64,000 nt of DNA from Siphonobacter sp. SORGH_AS_0500 (GTDB lineage Bacteria; Bacteroidota; Bacteroidia; Cytophagales; Spirosomataceae), in NCBI RefSeq assembly GCF_002838835.1, contig NZ_NHPP01000023.1, positions 1 to 64,000 of the forward strand, read 5' to 3'. A program made the position numbers and the translations under genes. Shown piece by piece: positions 25,327-35,678 of the stretch (its first letter is position 1; each line of letters starts with the position of its first letter). A model generated the notes under the pieces. The model saw only the letters and a list, made by a program, of their open reading frames with translations, was not told the origin of the DNA and ran no database searches.

Positions 25327-27003
25327 TTATACCAGCATACGCATGGGATCCTCGATGAGTTGCTTGAACGTTTGCAGGAAGGCTGCACCCGTGGCACCAT
25401 CTACGGCCCGGTGATCACACGCTAAAGTTACTTTCATGATGTTGGTAACAAAGAATTCACCAGCGTCGTTAACACCTACGGTCTTCTTGATTCCGCCAAC
25501 GGCCAGAATACAGGAATCAGGGGAGTTAATGATCGGATTGAATTCTTCTACGCCGAACATACCCAGGTTAGAGATACTGAAGGTAGAACCTTCCATCTCC
25601 TTAGGCTGAAGTTTCTTGCTTTTCGCTTTACCTGCATAATCTTTTACTTCCGTAGAAATCGTGGAAAGTGTTTTCTGATCAGCATTACGAACCACAGGAA
25701 CGACCAGACCATCTTCAACCGCTACTGCCACACCGATGTTGATGTATTTATAACGACGAATCTTATCACCTAACCACGAAGCATTAACGGCAGGATGTTG
25801 TTTCAGAGCCAAAGCCGCAGCTTTAATCGCAAAGTCGTTGAAAGAGATTTTTGCGGGAGAAACTTCATTCACCTGGCCCCGGAATTTCATCGCGTTATCC
25901 ATCGTAATTTCCATCGTCAGATAGAAATGCGGAGCGGTGTACAGAGACTCCGATAAACGACGAGCGATGGTTTTACGCATCGACGTTACGGGCAGATCTT
26001 CGTACTCACCGACTGGTTCAGGAACCGCCGCTGGTTTCGGAGCTGGAGCCGCCCCAGCCGGTTGTGCAGCTGGAGTAGCGGCAGCCGCTGGAGCTGGAGC
26101 TTCTTTCGCTGCTGGCGTAAAGGTATCCAGATCTTTCTTAACAATACGTCCGTTTTCACCGGAACCTGTTACGTCAGACAGGTTAATACCTTTATCTTTC
26201 GCAATAGACTTAGCTAAGGGAGAAGCCTTGATACGGCCTTCTGCATCACTAGACTGGCTAGCTTCAGCGGAAGATCCATTTACAGATGCGGCAGGAGCTT
26301 CTTCTTTTGCTTCCGCAGGAGCCGACGAAGTGCCATTTTCAGCATCCAGAATAGCCTGGAAGTTGGCCCCTTCTTCACCTACAATCGCAATGATTTGGTT
26401 TACCTGAGCAGCTTTACCTGCTTCTACCCCGATGTACAGCAGAACGCCGTCGTCGTAGTTCTCCAATTCCATCGTGGCTTTGTCGGTTTCGACTTCAGCC
26501 AAAATGTCACCACTTTTCACTTTATCACCTACGTTCACTACCCAGTTGGCAATGACACCTTCAGTCATGGTATCACTCAACAGAGGCATGCGAACAGCCG
26601 TAGCTTTAATACTGGATAAGTCAACCGCAGCTTTGGGGGCTTCTGCTTTTTTAGGCTCTTCAGTAGTTTTGGGTTGTTCAGCAGGAGCGGGTTCTGCTTT
26701 AGTTTCAGCGGCTGCACCATTAGATGATCCACCTTCACCATCCAGAAGAGATTGATAATCTTCACCTGGTTTACCTACCACAGCCAGTACACCATTTACT
26801 TCAATAGCCTGGCCTTTATCAGCGGCTACGTACAGGAGGGTACCATCTGCGTAGTTTTCCAGTTCCATCGTGGCTTTGTCGGTTTCAACTTCAGCCAGGA
26901 TATCCCCGGATTTAACGGTATCGCCCACTTTTTTGAGCCACTCAGCGATGACCCCTTCAGTCATCGTGTCGCTCAGGAGGGGCATACGAATTACTTCTGC
27001 CAT
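25327..27003 (-). CDS. pdhC: Pyruvate dehydrogenase E2 (dihydrolipoamide acetyltransferase)
   Basis: 558 residues. Two lipoyl domains: residues 1-80 with lipoyl lysine K43 in VETDKATMELENY, and about 137-215 with the same motif. An Ala/Pro/Glu-rich linker follows each. The peripheral subunit-binding domain is IKASPLAKSIAKDKGINLSD (about 258-293), and the catalytic domain covers about 330-558 with DHRAVDGATGA holding the catalytic histidine and aspartate. It transfers acetyl groups to CoA in the pyruvate dehydrogenase complex. E1 and E3 genes are not in the window. A -7 box TATTTTTG is at 27044-27051. Confidence 0.95.
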   Translation of the reverse strand: MAEVIRMPLLSDTMTEGVIAEWLKKVGDTVKSGDILAEVETDKATMELENYADGTLLYVAADKGQAIEVNGVLAVVGKPGEDYQSLLDGEGGSSNGAAAETKAEPAPAEQPKTTEEPKKAEAPKAAVDLSSIKATAVRMPLLSDTMTEGVIANWVVNVGDKVKSGDILAEVETDKATMELENYDDGVLLYIGVEAGKAAQVNQIIAIVGEEGANFQAILDAENGTSSAPAEAKEEAPAASVNGSSAEASQSSDAEGRIKASPLAKSIAKDKGINLSDVTGSGENGRIVKKDLDTFTPAAKEAPAPAAAATPAAQPAGAAPAPKPAAVPEPVGEYEDLPVTSMRKTIARRLSESLYTAPHFYLTMEITMDNAMKFRGQVNEVSPAKISFNDFAIKAAALALKQHPAVNASWLGDKIRRYKYINIGVAVAVEDGLVVPVVRNADQKTLSTISTEVKDYAGKAKSKKLQPKEMEGSTFSISNLGMFGVEEFNPIINSPDSCILAVGGIKKTVGVNDAGEFFVTNIMKVTLACDHRAVDGATGAAFLQTFKQLIEDPMRMLV

Positions 27004-27214
27004 GTGTAAACTAACGGAAAGGGTTTAGAACAGAATTGCGAGTCAAAAATACGTCTGATTCTCAGATTTCGGCATTGGAACCTGTTAAGTTTTCCAATGC
27101 TACTGATTATCAGTTCGTTTAAACCTATTTATATACAACCATTTAAGATTACCTTTTGATTCAGCTTTTGCGTCTGATTCGGAAAGAATCCTGAATAATC
27201 CCTCAAAATAAAGC
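27004..27214. promoter_or_regulatory. Region upstream of E2 gene with -7 element
   Basis: Non-coding. On the minus strand TATTTTTG at 27044-27051 fits TAnnTTTG, placing a start of transcription near 27037 and a leader of about 34 bases. The rest shows no gene. Confidence 0.5.
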
Positions 27215-27250
27215 AAAAAGAGAGAAACCAGCAGGGGTTTTCTCTCTTTT
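27215..27250. terminator. Terminator between desaturase and E2 genes
   Basis: Stem aaaaagagagaaacc / ggttttctctctttt with one bulged T and a 6-base loop. It follows the desaturase gene, read leftward (stop at 27329). Confidence 0.75.
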
Positions 27251-27328
27251 CTCATTTCATTATTACAATTATACAATTACAATTCCTGATAATCAAAGCC
27301 TAACGATTTTCTTCGTTCCCTCGGAATA

Positions 27329-28456
27329 TTAGGCTCGAACGGCCACAGGCTGAAGTTCTTCTACGGATTCCAGTGTAAACTCCTCTTTCCCGTATTTTCT
27401 CAAAACCCGGTAGTGGGATTGCAGAGCCGTCCAGAAGGTTTTGTTCTCAATGTAATGAATGCCGTGATCAGCCGCAGTGGCTTTCACGATTTTAGAAATC
27501 TCGGGGTAATGAATGTGGCAGATCTTGGGGAACAAGTGGTGTTCAATCTGGAAATTCAGACCTCCGCATAGGAACGTAGCCACGGGGCTGTTACAGGAGA
27601 AATTTGCCGTGGTCTGCATTTGATGGACTGCCCAGGATTCTTCGATGTTGCCGTCTTCATTAGGCTCAGGGAATTCAGCATGTTCCACAATGTGGGCCAA
27701 CTGAAACACTAAACCCAGCACCAGTCCTTCAAAGTAATGCATCACCAGGAAGCCAATCAGAAACTGCCACCAGGTAATGGAAAGCACACACAAAGGCAGC
27801 ACGATGAAGAGTGCGTAATAAACCGCTTTATAGAAAAAGAGGTTGAAATACTCTTTACGTGGGTGTTTGCCGCTGGCCGTTTTTCCAATATCCTTCTGAA
27901 AAAACTTTACGTAGTCCTTCCGTAATACCCAGCTCAACGAAGCCAGTCCGTACAGCAAAAAGGCATAATAATGCTGGAAACGGTAAATCTTTTTATTCGG
28001 TTCTTCGTGGTGAATACGCACCAAACCCGGAGCAATTTCCAGATCTTCATCGTGACCAGGAATGTTCGTATACGTATGATGCACCACATTGTGGGAAAGG
28101 CTCCAGACGTAAGGATTTCCACCAATCAAGTGAAAACACAAACTTAAAGCCTTATTCGTTTTTGAATCTGCGGCGAAAGAGCCGTGTACAGCATCATGGC
28201 AAATATTAAAACCAATGAAGGCACAGGTCATGCCTAAAGCAATGGCAAGCACTAACATCACCCAAACGTTGAACTGATTGGAAATGATCAGTCCGTAGAG
28301 AACCCAAAAAACGACCATATAAAAGATGGTCTTGTTCCACATCGCACGGTTCCCAGTTTTAGGAATGTTGTTTTCAGTGAAGTACGCATCAACTCGGTGG
28401 CGGGCATCGGCGAAGAAAGTAGATCGCCGCTTGTCAACAAATCGGAGTTTCGACAT
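27329..28456 (-). CDS. Fatty acid desaturase (delta-6/linoleoyl-CoA desaturase-like)
   Basis: 375 residues with four or more membrane helices and the three histidine boxes of membrane di-iron desaturases: HDAVHGSF, HNVVHHTYTN, and QIEHHLFPKICHIHY. The glutamine in the third box (QxxHH) is the mark of front-end (delta-5/delta-6 type) desaturases, though no N-terminal cytochrome b5 domain is present, as usual in bacterial members. It probably introduces a double bond into membrane acyl chains. A -7 element TAAGTTTG lies at 28529-28536 on this strand. Confidence 0.9.
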   Translation of the reverse strand: MSKLRFVDKRRSTFFADARHRVDAYFTENNIPKTGNRAMWNKTIFYMVVFWVLYGLIISNQFNVWVMLVLAIALGMTCAFIGFNICHDAVHGSFAADSKTNKALSLCFHLIGGNPYVWSLSHNVVHHTYTNIPGHDEDLEIAPGLVRIHHEEPNKKIYRFQHYYAFLLYGLASLSWVLRKDYVKFFQKDIGKTASGKHPRKEYFNLFFYKAVYYALFIVLPLCVLSITWWQFLIGFLVMHYFEGLVLGLVFQLAHIVEHAEFPEPNEDGNIEESWAVHQMQTTANFSCNSPVATFLCGGLNFQIEHHLFPKICHIHYPEISKIVKATAADHGIHYIENKTFWTALQSHYRVLRKYGKEEFTLESVEELQPVAVRA

Positions 28457-28528
28457 TCAGAGTAAAAAAAGGGTTAGATGAAAGTGTAAGAAATGTAGGT
28501 TAGGCTTTATTTGGTAAAGGCAATCCCT

Positions 28529-28536
28529 CAAACTTA
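28529..28536 (-). promoter_or_regulatory. -7 element TAAGTTTG of desaturase gene
   Basis: TAnnTTTG match on the minus strand, 73 bases before the ATG at 28456. Confidence 0.4.
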
Positions 28537-28569
28537 CGAGAATAAAAACGAAGTAGCTTGTATAATGCA

Positions 28570-28609
28570 TATAAAAACACGAGTCTTTTTCAAAACCCGT
28601 GTTTTTATA
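28570..28609 (-). terminator. Terminator after lepA
   Basis: Perfect 12-bp stem tataaaaacacg / cgtgtttttata with a 16-base loop. Confidence 0.8.
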
Positions 28610-28696
28610 CTTGTACAGTACGAAACGATACGGATGATATAAATGGGGTCATTCGGTTGCTTACACATGCAAACCGTATCACACCTGAACTACTTG

Positions 28697-30487
28697 CTAG
28701 CTCTCTAGTTTCAGAACGGCCATAAACGCTTCCTGCGGGATTTCTACATTACCCACCTGACGCATCCGTTTTTTACCTTTCTTCTGTTTCTCTAACAGTT
28801 TTCGCTTCCGGCTGATGTCACCACCGTAACACTTGGCCAATACGTCTTTCCGAAGAGCTTTTACCGTTTCGCGAGCAATGATTTTTTGTCCGATAGCAGC
28901 CTGAATAGCAATTTCGAATTGCTGACGAGGTAATAACTCGCGGAGTTTCTCACACAGACGTTTGCCCCACTCATAGGCTTTATCCCGGTGAACAATGGCC
29001 GACAGGGCATCTACTTTCTCCCCGTTCAGCATAATATCCAGCTTCACCATGTCGCCTTCTTTGAAACCGAGGTATTGATAATCGAGCGAAGCGTACCCGC
29101 GGGAAATCGTTTTCAGACGATCAAAAAAGTCGAAAACTACCTCAGAAAGTGGCATTTCAAATTGCAGCTCAATTCGGTCTGAAGTCAGATATACCTGATT
29201 TTTCAGCACGCCGCGTTTATCCATACAAAGCTTCATGATGGCTCCGACGTATTCACTTTTGGTGATAATCTGAGCCGCAATGAAGGGTTCTTCAATGTTA
29301 TCAATGTGGTTAGGCTCGGGCATTTCCGAAGGAGCCGATACTTTCAGGTGTTCCCCTTTCGTCGTCTCCACGTTGAACTGTACCGAAGGAACTGTGGTGA
29401 TCACCGTCATGTCGAACTCACGCTCCAGCCGCTCCTGCACGATTTCCATGTGCAACATGCCCAGGAAACCGCAACGGAAACCAAAGCCCAGGGCCGCCGA
29501 TGTCTCGGGTTCCCAGATTAGGGCCGCATCGTTCAGTTGCAGCTTTTCCATGGCTTCGCGAAGTTCTTCGAATTCACTGGTATCCACGGGATAAATCCCG
29601 GCGAATACCATCGGCTTCACATCTTCGAATCCTTTGATTGCTTCCGTAGCCTTATTATCCATCCGGGTGATGGTATCCCCTACTTTTACTTCTTTTGCCG
29701 TTTTGATACCCGAAATCAGATACCCTACGTCACCCGTTTTAATTACGTCACGGGGTTCCTTTTCCAGACGTAATACGCCAATTTCATCAGCAAAATATTC
29801 ACGGCCCGTCGCCATGAATTTAATCTTATCACCTTTACGAATTTCGCCGTTATATACCCGGAAGATTACTTCGATACCCCGGTAAGAGTTAAATACCGAA
29901 TCAAAAATCAAACCCTGGAATCCTCCCTGGGGATCACCTTTGGGGGCGGGAATACGGTGAATAATCGCCGCCAGAATTTCCGCAATGCCAATGCCTTCTT
30001 TCGCCGATGCGTGAATAATATCGGAACGGTCGCAGCCAATCAGATCCACAATCTGATCGGATACTTCCTCGGGCATGGCACCCGGTAAATCAATTTTATT
30101 TAATACAGGAATAATTTCCAGATCATGTCCCAAAGCCAGATACAAGTTACTGATCGTCTGAGCTTCAATACCCTGCGAAGCATCCACTACCAATAAGGCT
30201 CCTTCGCAGGCAGCGATGGAACGGCTTACTTCATAACTAAAATCGACGTGACCCGGCGTGTCAATCAGGTTCAGCACGTACTTCTGACCCTCAAACGTAT
30301 AATCCATCTGAATGGCATGCGACTTGATGGTAATGCCCCGCTCGCGTTCGAGATCCATATCATCCAGCAACTGATTTTGCATTTGTCGCTGGGATACGGT
30401 CTGGGTTTGCTCAATTAGTCGGTCTGCCAATGTACTCTTGCCGTGGTCAATGTGGGCAATGATGCAGAAATTGCGAATGTTATTCAC
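28697..30487 (-). CDS. lepA: Elongation factor 4 (LepA)
   Basis: 596 residues, translational GTPase that remodels stalled or mis-translocated ribosomes. G1 is AHIDHGKSTL (about residues 10-19), G3 DTPGHVDF, G4 NKIDLPG. Domain II, domains III and V like EF-G, and the unique C-terminal domain with CYGGDISRKRKLLEKQKKGKKRM are complete. A -7 box TATTTTTG at 30602-30609 (minus strand) gives a leader near 110 bases. Confidence 0.98.
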   Translation of the reverse strand: MNNIRNFCIIAHIDHGKSTLADRLIEQTQTVSQRQMQNQLLDDMDLERERGITIKSHAIQMDYTFEGQKYVLNLIDTPGHVDFSYEVSRSIAACEGALLVVDASQGIEAQTISNLYLALGHDLEIIPVLNKIDLPGAMPEEVSDQIVDLIGCDRSDIIHASAKEGIGIAEILAAIIHRIPAPKGDPQGGFQGLIFDSVFNSYRGIEVIFRVYNGEIRKGDKIKFMATGREYFADEIGVLRLEKEPRDVIKTGDVGYLISGIKTAKEVKVGDTITRMDNKATEAIKGFEDVKPMVFAGIYPVDTSEFEELREAMEKLQLNDAALIWEPETSAALGFGFRCGFLGMLHMEIVQERLEREFDMTVITTVPSVQFNVETTKGEHLKVSAPSEMPEPNHIDNIEEPFIAAQIITKSEYVGAIMKLCMDKRGVLKNQVYLTSDRIELQFEMPLSEVVFDFFDRLKTISRGYASLDYQYLGFKEGDMVKLDIMLNGEKVDALSAIVHRDKAYEWGKRLCEKLRELLPRQQFEIAIQAAIGQKIIARETVKALRKDVLAKCYGGDISRKRKLLEKQKKGKKRMRQVGNVEIPQEAFMAVLKLES

Positions 30488-30601
30488 GTGTTATGTTTAG
30501 TTGAACAGCCAAGGCTGCTGGCTTTTAGCTTATAGGCTATCTGAATACCTGGAATGAATCGAAACGCCGGGACGCGTGTACTCGACTTCCCTTCCAATCT
30601 A

Positions 30602-30609
30602 CAAAAATA
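30602..30609 (-). promoter_or_regulatory. -7 element TATTTTTG of lepA
   Basis: Exact consensus match on the minus strand. Confidence 0.45.
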
Positions 30610-30735
30610 CACTCAATCTATTGAAAAGTCGCAATACTCCTGCGAAAAGGCCTTAAATGAATACGGGAAATCGCATTCGTGTGAAAAAATCAACTCTTCG
30701 TCCGATATTGCAATGGAAGAAGTAAACCCTCTCCC

Positions 30736-31206
30736 ATGAAGAAATTACTGATTTTAGTGCTTTTACTGGCGGGTCTTCATCCCGCCAAATCCCAAACGCT
30801 CCAGGACTTCCGCCGGGACAGCCTTCGTCGGGCTTATGACCGTGAAACCATTTTTGTTTTTGCCAATGGCACCCGCTTTGCCAAAGGAGGTCAAGCCTAT
30901 TCGTCCGGTTTAGGTCAACGCAACTTGCAAAAGGAGTTTGAGTTCTCCCCTTACGGTATGGCTGAATACCGGGGGTACCGTAAGCTTAAAAATATCTCGT
31001 CGATCCTAACCGTTGCGTCCCTCGGCACTACCATTGTGGGTCTGACCCAGGTGAGTGGTAATCGAGGCCGCTCTTACTGGGCCTGGTGGGGAGCCGGTAT
31101 TGCCATTGGACTCGGAAACGGCGTTGTTAGCGGCATGGCGAATAACCGCCTGCAACAAGCCGTCTGGATTCGTAATCGCGATGCTCTCACGTCCCCTGCG
31201 AACTAA
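30736..31206 (+). CDS. Unrecognised exported protein
   Basis: 156 residues with a signal peptide (MKKLLILVLLLAGLHPAKSQ). The mature part has a short conserved-looking patch (FANGTRFAKGGQAY) and two weak hydrophobic segments in the C-terminal half (SSILTVASLGTTIVGLTQ and WAWWGAGIAIGLGNGVVSG), suggesting membrane association. No family recognised. It is 31 bases upstream of the CocE-type hydrolase on the same strand and probably co-transcribed. Confidence 0.65.
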   Translation: MKKLLILVLLLAGLHPAKSQTLQDFRRDSLRRAYDRETIFVFANGTRFAKGGQAYSSGLGQRNLQKEFEFSPYGMAEYRGYRKLKNISSILTVASLGTTIVGLTQVSGNRGRSYWAWWGAGIAIGLGNGVVSGMANNRLQQAVWIRNRDALTSPAN

Positions 31207-31237
31207 AGCCTTTCTTGCATTCACATAACCATTTGAT

Positions 31238-33136
31238 ATGAAACACGTTTTCAAAACCATGGTCACGGTAGCAACCAGCATCCTACTGGCTACTACTGCG
31301 ACGGATTCTTTCGCCCAAATTCCCGGGAATTTGCGGGAAGATTCTCTGTACATCCGCAAGAACTATAGTAAGCTCGAGCGTCTGATTCCGATGCGGGACG
31401 GGGTGAAACTATTTACTTCGATTTATGTACCTAAAGACGAGTCAAAGAAATATCCCATTATGCTGGATCGTACGCCGTACAGCGTTGCTCCTTACGGGGA
31501 AGATAAATATAAAATGAGTCTGGGCCCTTCGATGCTCTTTGCCAAGGAAGGCTATATTATTGTCTACCAGGATGTCAGGGGTAAATACATGTCTGAGGGC
31601 GAATTTGTGGCGGTAAAGCCCTTCATCCCTAACAAGACGAAAAAAACCGATGTTGACGAAAGCTCAGATACCTATGATACCATCGAATGGTTACTGAAAA
31701 ATCTCCCCACTAATAATGGCAAAGTAGGTACCTGGGGCATCTCGGCTCCAGGTTTTTACACGACCATGACGGCTATTGAAGCCCACCCGGCTCTGAAAGC
31801 GGCCTCGCCCCAGGCTCCGGTAACGGACTGGTTCATGGGTGATGACCGCCACCATAATGGAGCTTTCTTTTTGATGGGAACTTTCTCGTTTCTGTCTTCC
31901 TACGGTGCTCCCCGCCCCGAGCCTACCACGCAGACGGCTCCCCAATTCAGCAACTTCGGAACGCCTGATTCCTACGAGTTTTACAAGAATATTGGACCGA
32001 TCAAGAATATTAACGAGAAGATTTTAAAGGGCGAAAACGTCATCTGGAATCAGATGATGGAGAACGAGAGTTATAACGAATTCTGGAAGTCCCGCACGCC
32101 CGTGCCGCACCTGAAAAACATTACTCCAGCAATTTTAACCGTGGGTGGCTGGTTTGATCAGGAAGATTTATACGGTCCACTGAAGACCTTTGCCGGAATC
32201 GAAAAAAACAGCCCGAAAACTTCCAATTTTCTGGTGATGGGTCCCTGGATTCACGGCGGCTGGTCACGGGTGAAGGGCGATGTACTGGGTAACATCCGCT
32301 TCGATTCAGATACCGGGCCTTTTTACCGGGAAAACATCGAGCTGGCCTTTTTCAATCATCACCTGAAAGGCGAAAAAGACCCACAATTACCGAAAGCCTA
32401 TATTTTTGAAACGGGTTCGAACGTCTGGAAAAAGTATGACGCCTGGCCGCCGAAGCAGTCACAGGAAAAAAACTTGTACTTCCACGCAAAAGGTAAGTTA
32501 TCCTTCGAGGCTCCGAAAGCGACTCCCACCAGCTTTATGGAATACCTGAGCGACCCCAACAAGCCCGTGCCTTTTACCAGCGAAATTCGTAACGTCCGTG
32601 GAGCTGACTTTATGTACGAAGATCAGCGTTTTGCAGCTACCCGCCCCGACGTGCTGGTGTACGAATCAGACGTGCTCACGGAAGACGTAATCATTTCGGG
32701 TAACGTTATGGCCGATTTATTTGTCTCTACCACCGGAACTGACGCAGATTTTGTGGTAAAACTCATTGATGTGTACCCCGGCGACGCTCCTAACAACAGC
32801 CCGATTCCGGGGACAAAAATGGGTGGTTTCCAGTTAATGGTACGCGGTGAAGTAATGCGTTCCAAATTCCGTAAAAGCTTCTCCAAACCCGAGGCTATGG
32901 TGCCTAACAAGGTAGAAGAAGTAAAATTCGACATGCAGGACGCGGCTCATTGCTTCAAGAAGGGCCATAAAATCATGGTGCAGGTCCAAAGCTCCTGGTT
33001 CCCGCTGGTAGACCGCAACCCTCAGAAATTTGTAAACATCTATAAAGCCAGCGAATCCGATTTCCAGAAGGCTACGCACAAGGTGTATTCTACGCCCAGC
33101 CAGCCTTCGCATGTGAAGGTGCGGGTGGTGAAGTAG
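31238..33136 (+). CDS. CocE/NonD family hydrolase (peptidase S15-like)
   Basis: 632 residues with a signal peptide ending at DSFAQ (about residue 27). The alpha/beta hydrolase domain shows PMRDGVKLFTSIYVP, the nucleophile elbow GTWGISAPGF, the acid region GGWFDQEDLYG and the histidine GPWIHGGW. The C-terminal beta-sandwich (X-Pro dipeptidyl-peptidase C-terminal type) begins near residue 480 (FMYEDQRFAATRPDVLVYES). Named relatives are alpha-amino-acid ester hydrolases and glutaryl-7-ACA acylases; a periplasmic peptide or ester hydrolase is likely. Substrate unknown. Confidence 0.9.
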   Translation: MKHVFKTMVTVATSILLATTATDSFAQIPGNLREDSLYIRKNYSKLERLIPMRDGVKLFTSIYVPKDESKKYPIMLDRTPYSVAPYGEDKYKMSLGPSMLFAKEGYIIVYQDVRGKYMSEGEFVAVKPFIPNKTKKTDVDESSDTYDTIEWLLKNLPTNNGKVGTWGISAPGFYTTMTAIEAHPALKAASPQAPVTDWFMGDDRHHNGAFFLMGTFSFLSSYGAPRPEPTTQTAPQFSNFGTPDSYEFYKNIGPIKNINEKILKGENVIWNQMMENESYNEFWKSRTPVPHLKNITPAILTVGGWFDQEDLYGPLKTFAGIEKNSPKTSNFLVMGPWIHGGWSRVKGDVLGNIRFDSDTGPFYRENIELAFFNHHLKGEKDPQLPKAYIFETGSNVWKKYDAWPPKQSQEKNLYFHAKGKLSFEAPKATPTSFMEYLSDPNKPVPFTSEIRNVRGADFMYEDQRFAATRPDVLVYESDVLTEDVIISGNVMADLFVSTTGTDADFVVKLIDVYPGDAPNNSPIPGTKMGGFQLMVRGEVMRSKFRKSFSKPEAMVPNKVEEVKFDMQDAAHCFKKGHKIMVQVQSSWFPLVDRNPQKFVNIYKASESDFQKATHKVYSTPSQPSHVKVRVVK

Positions 33137-33443
33137 GTTGTTAAGTTAGGTTATATAGAAAAAGGGCGAAGAGTTTCTTCGCCCTTTTTCATATATGAAA
33201 AATTTCAATAATCTGTTCATTCTGAAATAAGTAGTACTGACTTTTGCCTATTAGTTTTTTTAATTATCAATTACATTTTATGTAAATTATTTTAATCTCT
33301 ATTACCCATCATCATTGGTGATACTTCGCTAAATATCAACAATGGTGAGTAATAGGTGAAATCGCATTGATAACCTTTTTGAGAAATGGATATAGTAGAT
33401 AACTAATTCTGTATAAACTAGTGTTCTCCTAAACATCCTACCC
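33137..33443. other. Intergenic stretch between hydrolase and GT-C-like gene
   Basis: No gene seen. It contains the hydrolase terminator (33159-33189) and then AT-rich DNA with an imperfect inverted repeat: ctattacccatcatcattg near 33298 and caatggtgagtaatag near 33340. Confidence 0.6.
33159..33189 (+). terminator. Terminator after CocE-type hydrolase
   Basis: Perfect 13-bp stem aaaaagggcgaag / cttcgcccttttt, 5-base loop. Confidence 0.9.
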
Positions 33444-35594
33444 ATGAGTTATTTACTACTGATATTAACTTTTTTAGTTATCTTTATTCTCAATTATGAT
33501 AGCAATAAAGAATTAGGATTTTATAGTAATATTCGGATTTCTTTAATTTTTACCTTACTATCATTATCTACTCTAGTATTTATTTACAATGAAACAGCCT
33601 CCTACTTCAATTTTATTTCATCTAATACTGCTTCTATCTATTGGGGATTTGTACTAATTATAAGTAGTACAGCATTTATTCTTAAACTAAAACATAATAA
33701 TTTTATAGTAAGTCTATACAAAGATTTATTTATTATTAAAACATATCCTTATAAAATTAGCACCACTTTGATTTGCTTATGCATACTTTTACCCTTGCTT
33801 TTTTTATCAGTTTATGTATCTCCCAATAATTTTGACAGCCATGCCTACCATCTGAACAGGATTATTTACTGGATTACCAATGGCAATCTAAACCATTATC
33901 CTACTCAGCATCTCCAGCAGTTGTATCTCAATGTATTTGCAGAATATCTTGTTCTTGATAGTATTCTACTCGCTCATACTGATCATGTTGCAGGATTAGT
34001 ACAATATACAGCATTTATAGGCTCTTTATGTACAATAGGTCTATTAGCAAAGCTTTTGGGAATAACTATCAGAGGGCAATACTTGGCTACAATTTTATTG
34101 TTAACAATACCTATATTTATTTTCGAAAGCACTAGTACTCAGGTTGATCTAGTAGCCTGCTTTTTCTTTCTAGTATTCGTTTATGCTGGTTTTAGCTTAG
34201 TTAAAAATCATAACAGTAAAATAATATTTATATTTATCACTTCCTTAGCTTTTGGAGGATTTACAAAATATACTGTATTTATTTTTACACTTCCTTTCGC
34301 TTTCTATTTTGGCATTAAAATTCTTAAAAAGTATAAATTTTCATATGCTATACGTATTTTACTCCTATTCATTATTGTTCAATCTATAGTATTTTATCCT
34401 TTTATACAACGAAACTATGAAGTTTTCGGAAGAGCAATAGGTCCCATACCGGGGGATGATCTTTTTGTGGAGAATATTCCTGTTGGCAAACATTCTTTAA
34501 AATATACTATTTCAGGTATAGTAAAGAACATAAGCTTGCATATCGGTGTGCCAAATAATGAAATTAACACTTTGAATGAGAAAGTTATTGTACATTTTCA
34601 TCATTGGCTTGGAGTTAACGTAGACGAAATATCTCAAAGACTAGATCCCTTCTTAATACGCTTTACCATTCATGAAGATATGATTCCTAATAACATTCAC
34701 TTGTTATTGATCATTGTCGGCAGTATTATCTTTCTCTTCGTAAAAAAGCCCAATTCATTAGTCTCACTTTTGATTTGTACCTTTGCTGGTTTTATTCTTT
34801 TTTGTACTTTGTTAAAATACCAAGCTTGGAGTACTCGAACACATATGCCTTTTTTTTCATTGGGTGTTATAATTGTTTCTTATGTATACACTCAATACAA
34901 AAACCTTAGATTATCTTATTTAACAATACCCCTACTATTAATTTCTCTTTTCCTCGTATTTGCTAATCCGAGTAAGCCAATCATCCCTTTCGGATATTAC
35001 ATTAAAAAGTACACAAGTTATGTCCCGGCATACGTATGTATACCAGACAAGCCCGATAATATTACATTAAAAAAAGATCTTTGTCATTATTACAATTTTA
35101 ACTCTTCTACTGACTGCTATCCTTTAAAAAAGGGGCAATCTTTTTCGAACCGAAAACAAATATTTGATATATTAGATCGTTCAGGGTACTATAATGAATT
35201 GAAAAACGCAACTATTTTTAATAAAAGTGAACAAGAATTGGCTTTTATTAATCATATTCATCATTATAATAGCATTAAAACCTTATTGCCTCACATTACT
35301 GCTGGTTCTAATATTGGAATCATATTTAGGGGGCAGGAAGGTTTCTATCATTATTGGAACATAATTAGAGATAACAAAAAAATCCCTAGTAATATTCAAT
35401 ACGTTAGGTATAGAAAAGAGTTTAATAAATTAAAAAATGCTAATACCCCTTTTACGTATCAATACATATTAGGTGATGATCCATTGTTAATCCGTGAATT
35501 GTTTTTAACTAATCAAATAGATACAATTTATCGTTCTTCAGAACATTGCCTAGCTAAACTGAAAGCTTTTTCTAATAAAAAATTCCTTTACTAA
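33444..35594 (+). CDS. Large polytopic membrane protein, GT-C glycosyltransferase-like
   Basis: 716 residues with about ten to twelve transmembrane segments in the first 500 and a soluble C-terminal part (about 540-716). Near residue 130, NNFDSHAYHLNRIIYW sits at the start of the first large outer loop; an aspartate and histidine there recall the catalytic loop of GT-C (PMT/ArnT-like) glycosyltransferases, and similar DSxxYHLxR stretches occur in uncharacterised Bacteroidota membrane proteins. It would use a lipid-linked sugar in the periplasm. Strong AT bias compared with neighbours points to acquisition. No sugar-pathway genes are adjacent. Confidence 0.65.
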   Translation: MSYLLLILTFLVIFILNYDSNKELGFYSNIRISLIFTLLSLSTLVFIYNETASYFNFISSNTASIYWGFVLIISSTAFILKLKHNNFIVSLYKDLFIIKTYPYKISTTLICLCILLPLLFLSVYVSPNNFDSHAYHLNRIIYWITNGNLNHYPTQHLQQLYLNVFAEYLVLDSILLAHTDHVAGLVQYTAFIGSLCTIGLLAKLLGITIRGQYLATILLLTIPIFIFESTSTQVDLVACFFFLVFVYAGFSLVKNHNSKIIFIFITSLAFGGFTKYTVFIFTLPFAFYFGIKILKKYKFSYAIRILLLFIIVQSIVFYPFIQRNYEVFGRAIGPIPGDDLFVENIPVGKHSLKYTISGIVKNISLHIGVPNNEINTLNEKVIVHFHHWLGVNVDEISQRLDPFLIRFTIHEDMIPNNIHLLLIIVGSIIFLFVKKPNSLVSLLICTFAGFILFCTLLKYQAWSTRTHMPFFSLGVIIVSYVYTQYKNLRLSYLTIPLLLISLFLVFANPSKPIIPFGYYIKKYTSYVPAYVCIPDKPDNITLKKDLCHYYNFNSSTDCYPLKKGQSFSNRKQIFDILDRSGYYNELKNATIFNKSEQELAFINHIHHYNSIKTLLPHITAGSNIGIIFRGQEGFYHYWNIIRDNKKIPSNIQYVRYRKEFNKLKNANTPFTYQYILGDDPLLIRELFLTNQIDTIYRSSEHCLAKLKAFSNKKFLY

Positions 35595-35678
35595 TTTATT
35601 TCTTTGTACAAGTATGGAGTTTATTCCTACAACATATGCATGATTTGCTATACAGGAAGTTAAAATAAACCTTACTTT

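Noticed and set aside
25937..26755. Long antisense frames within the E2 gene
   Set aside because: They mirror the Ala/Pro-rich linkers of the real gene and show alanine/serine-rich composition without any domain.
30554..30739. A 61-codon frame just before the exported protein gene, with ATGA overlap
   Set aside because: It lies over the lepA -7 element, has no signal or domain and no sign of translation start; likely chance.
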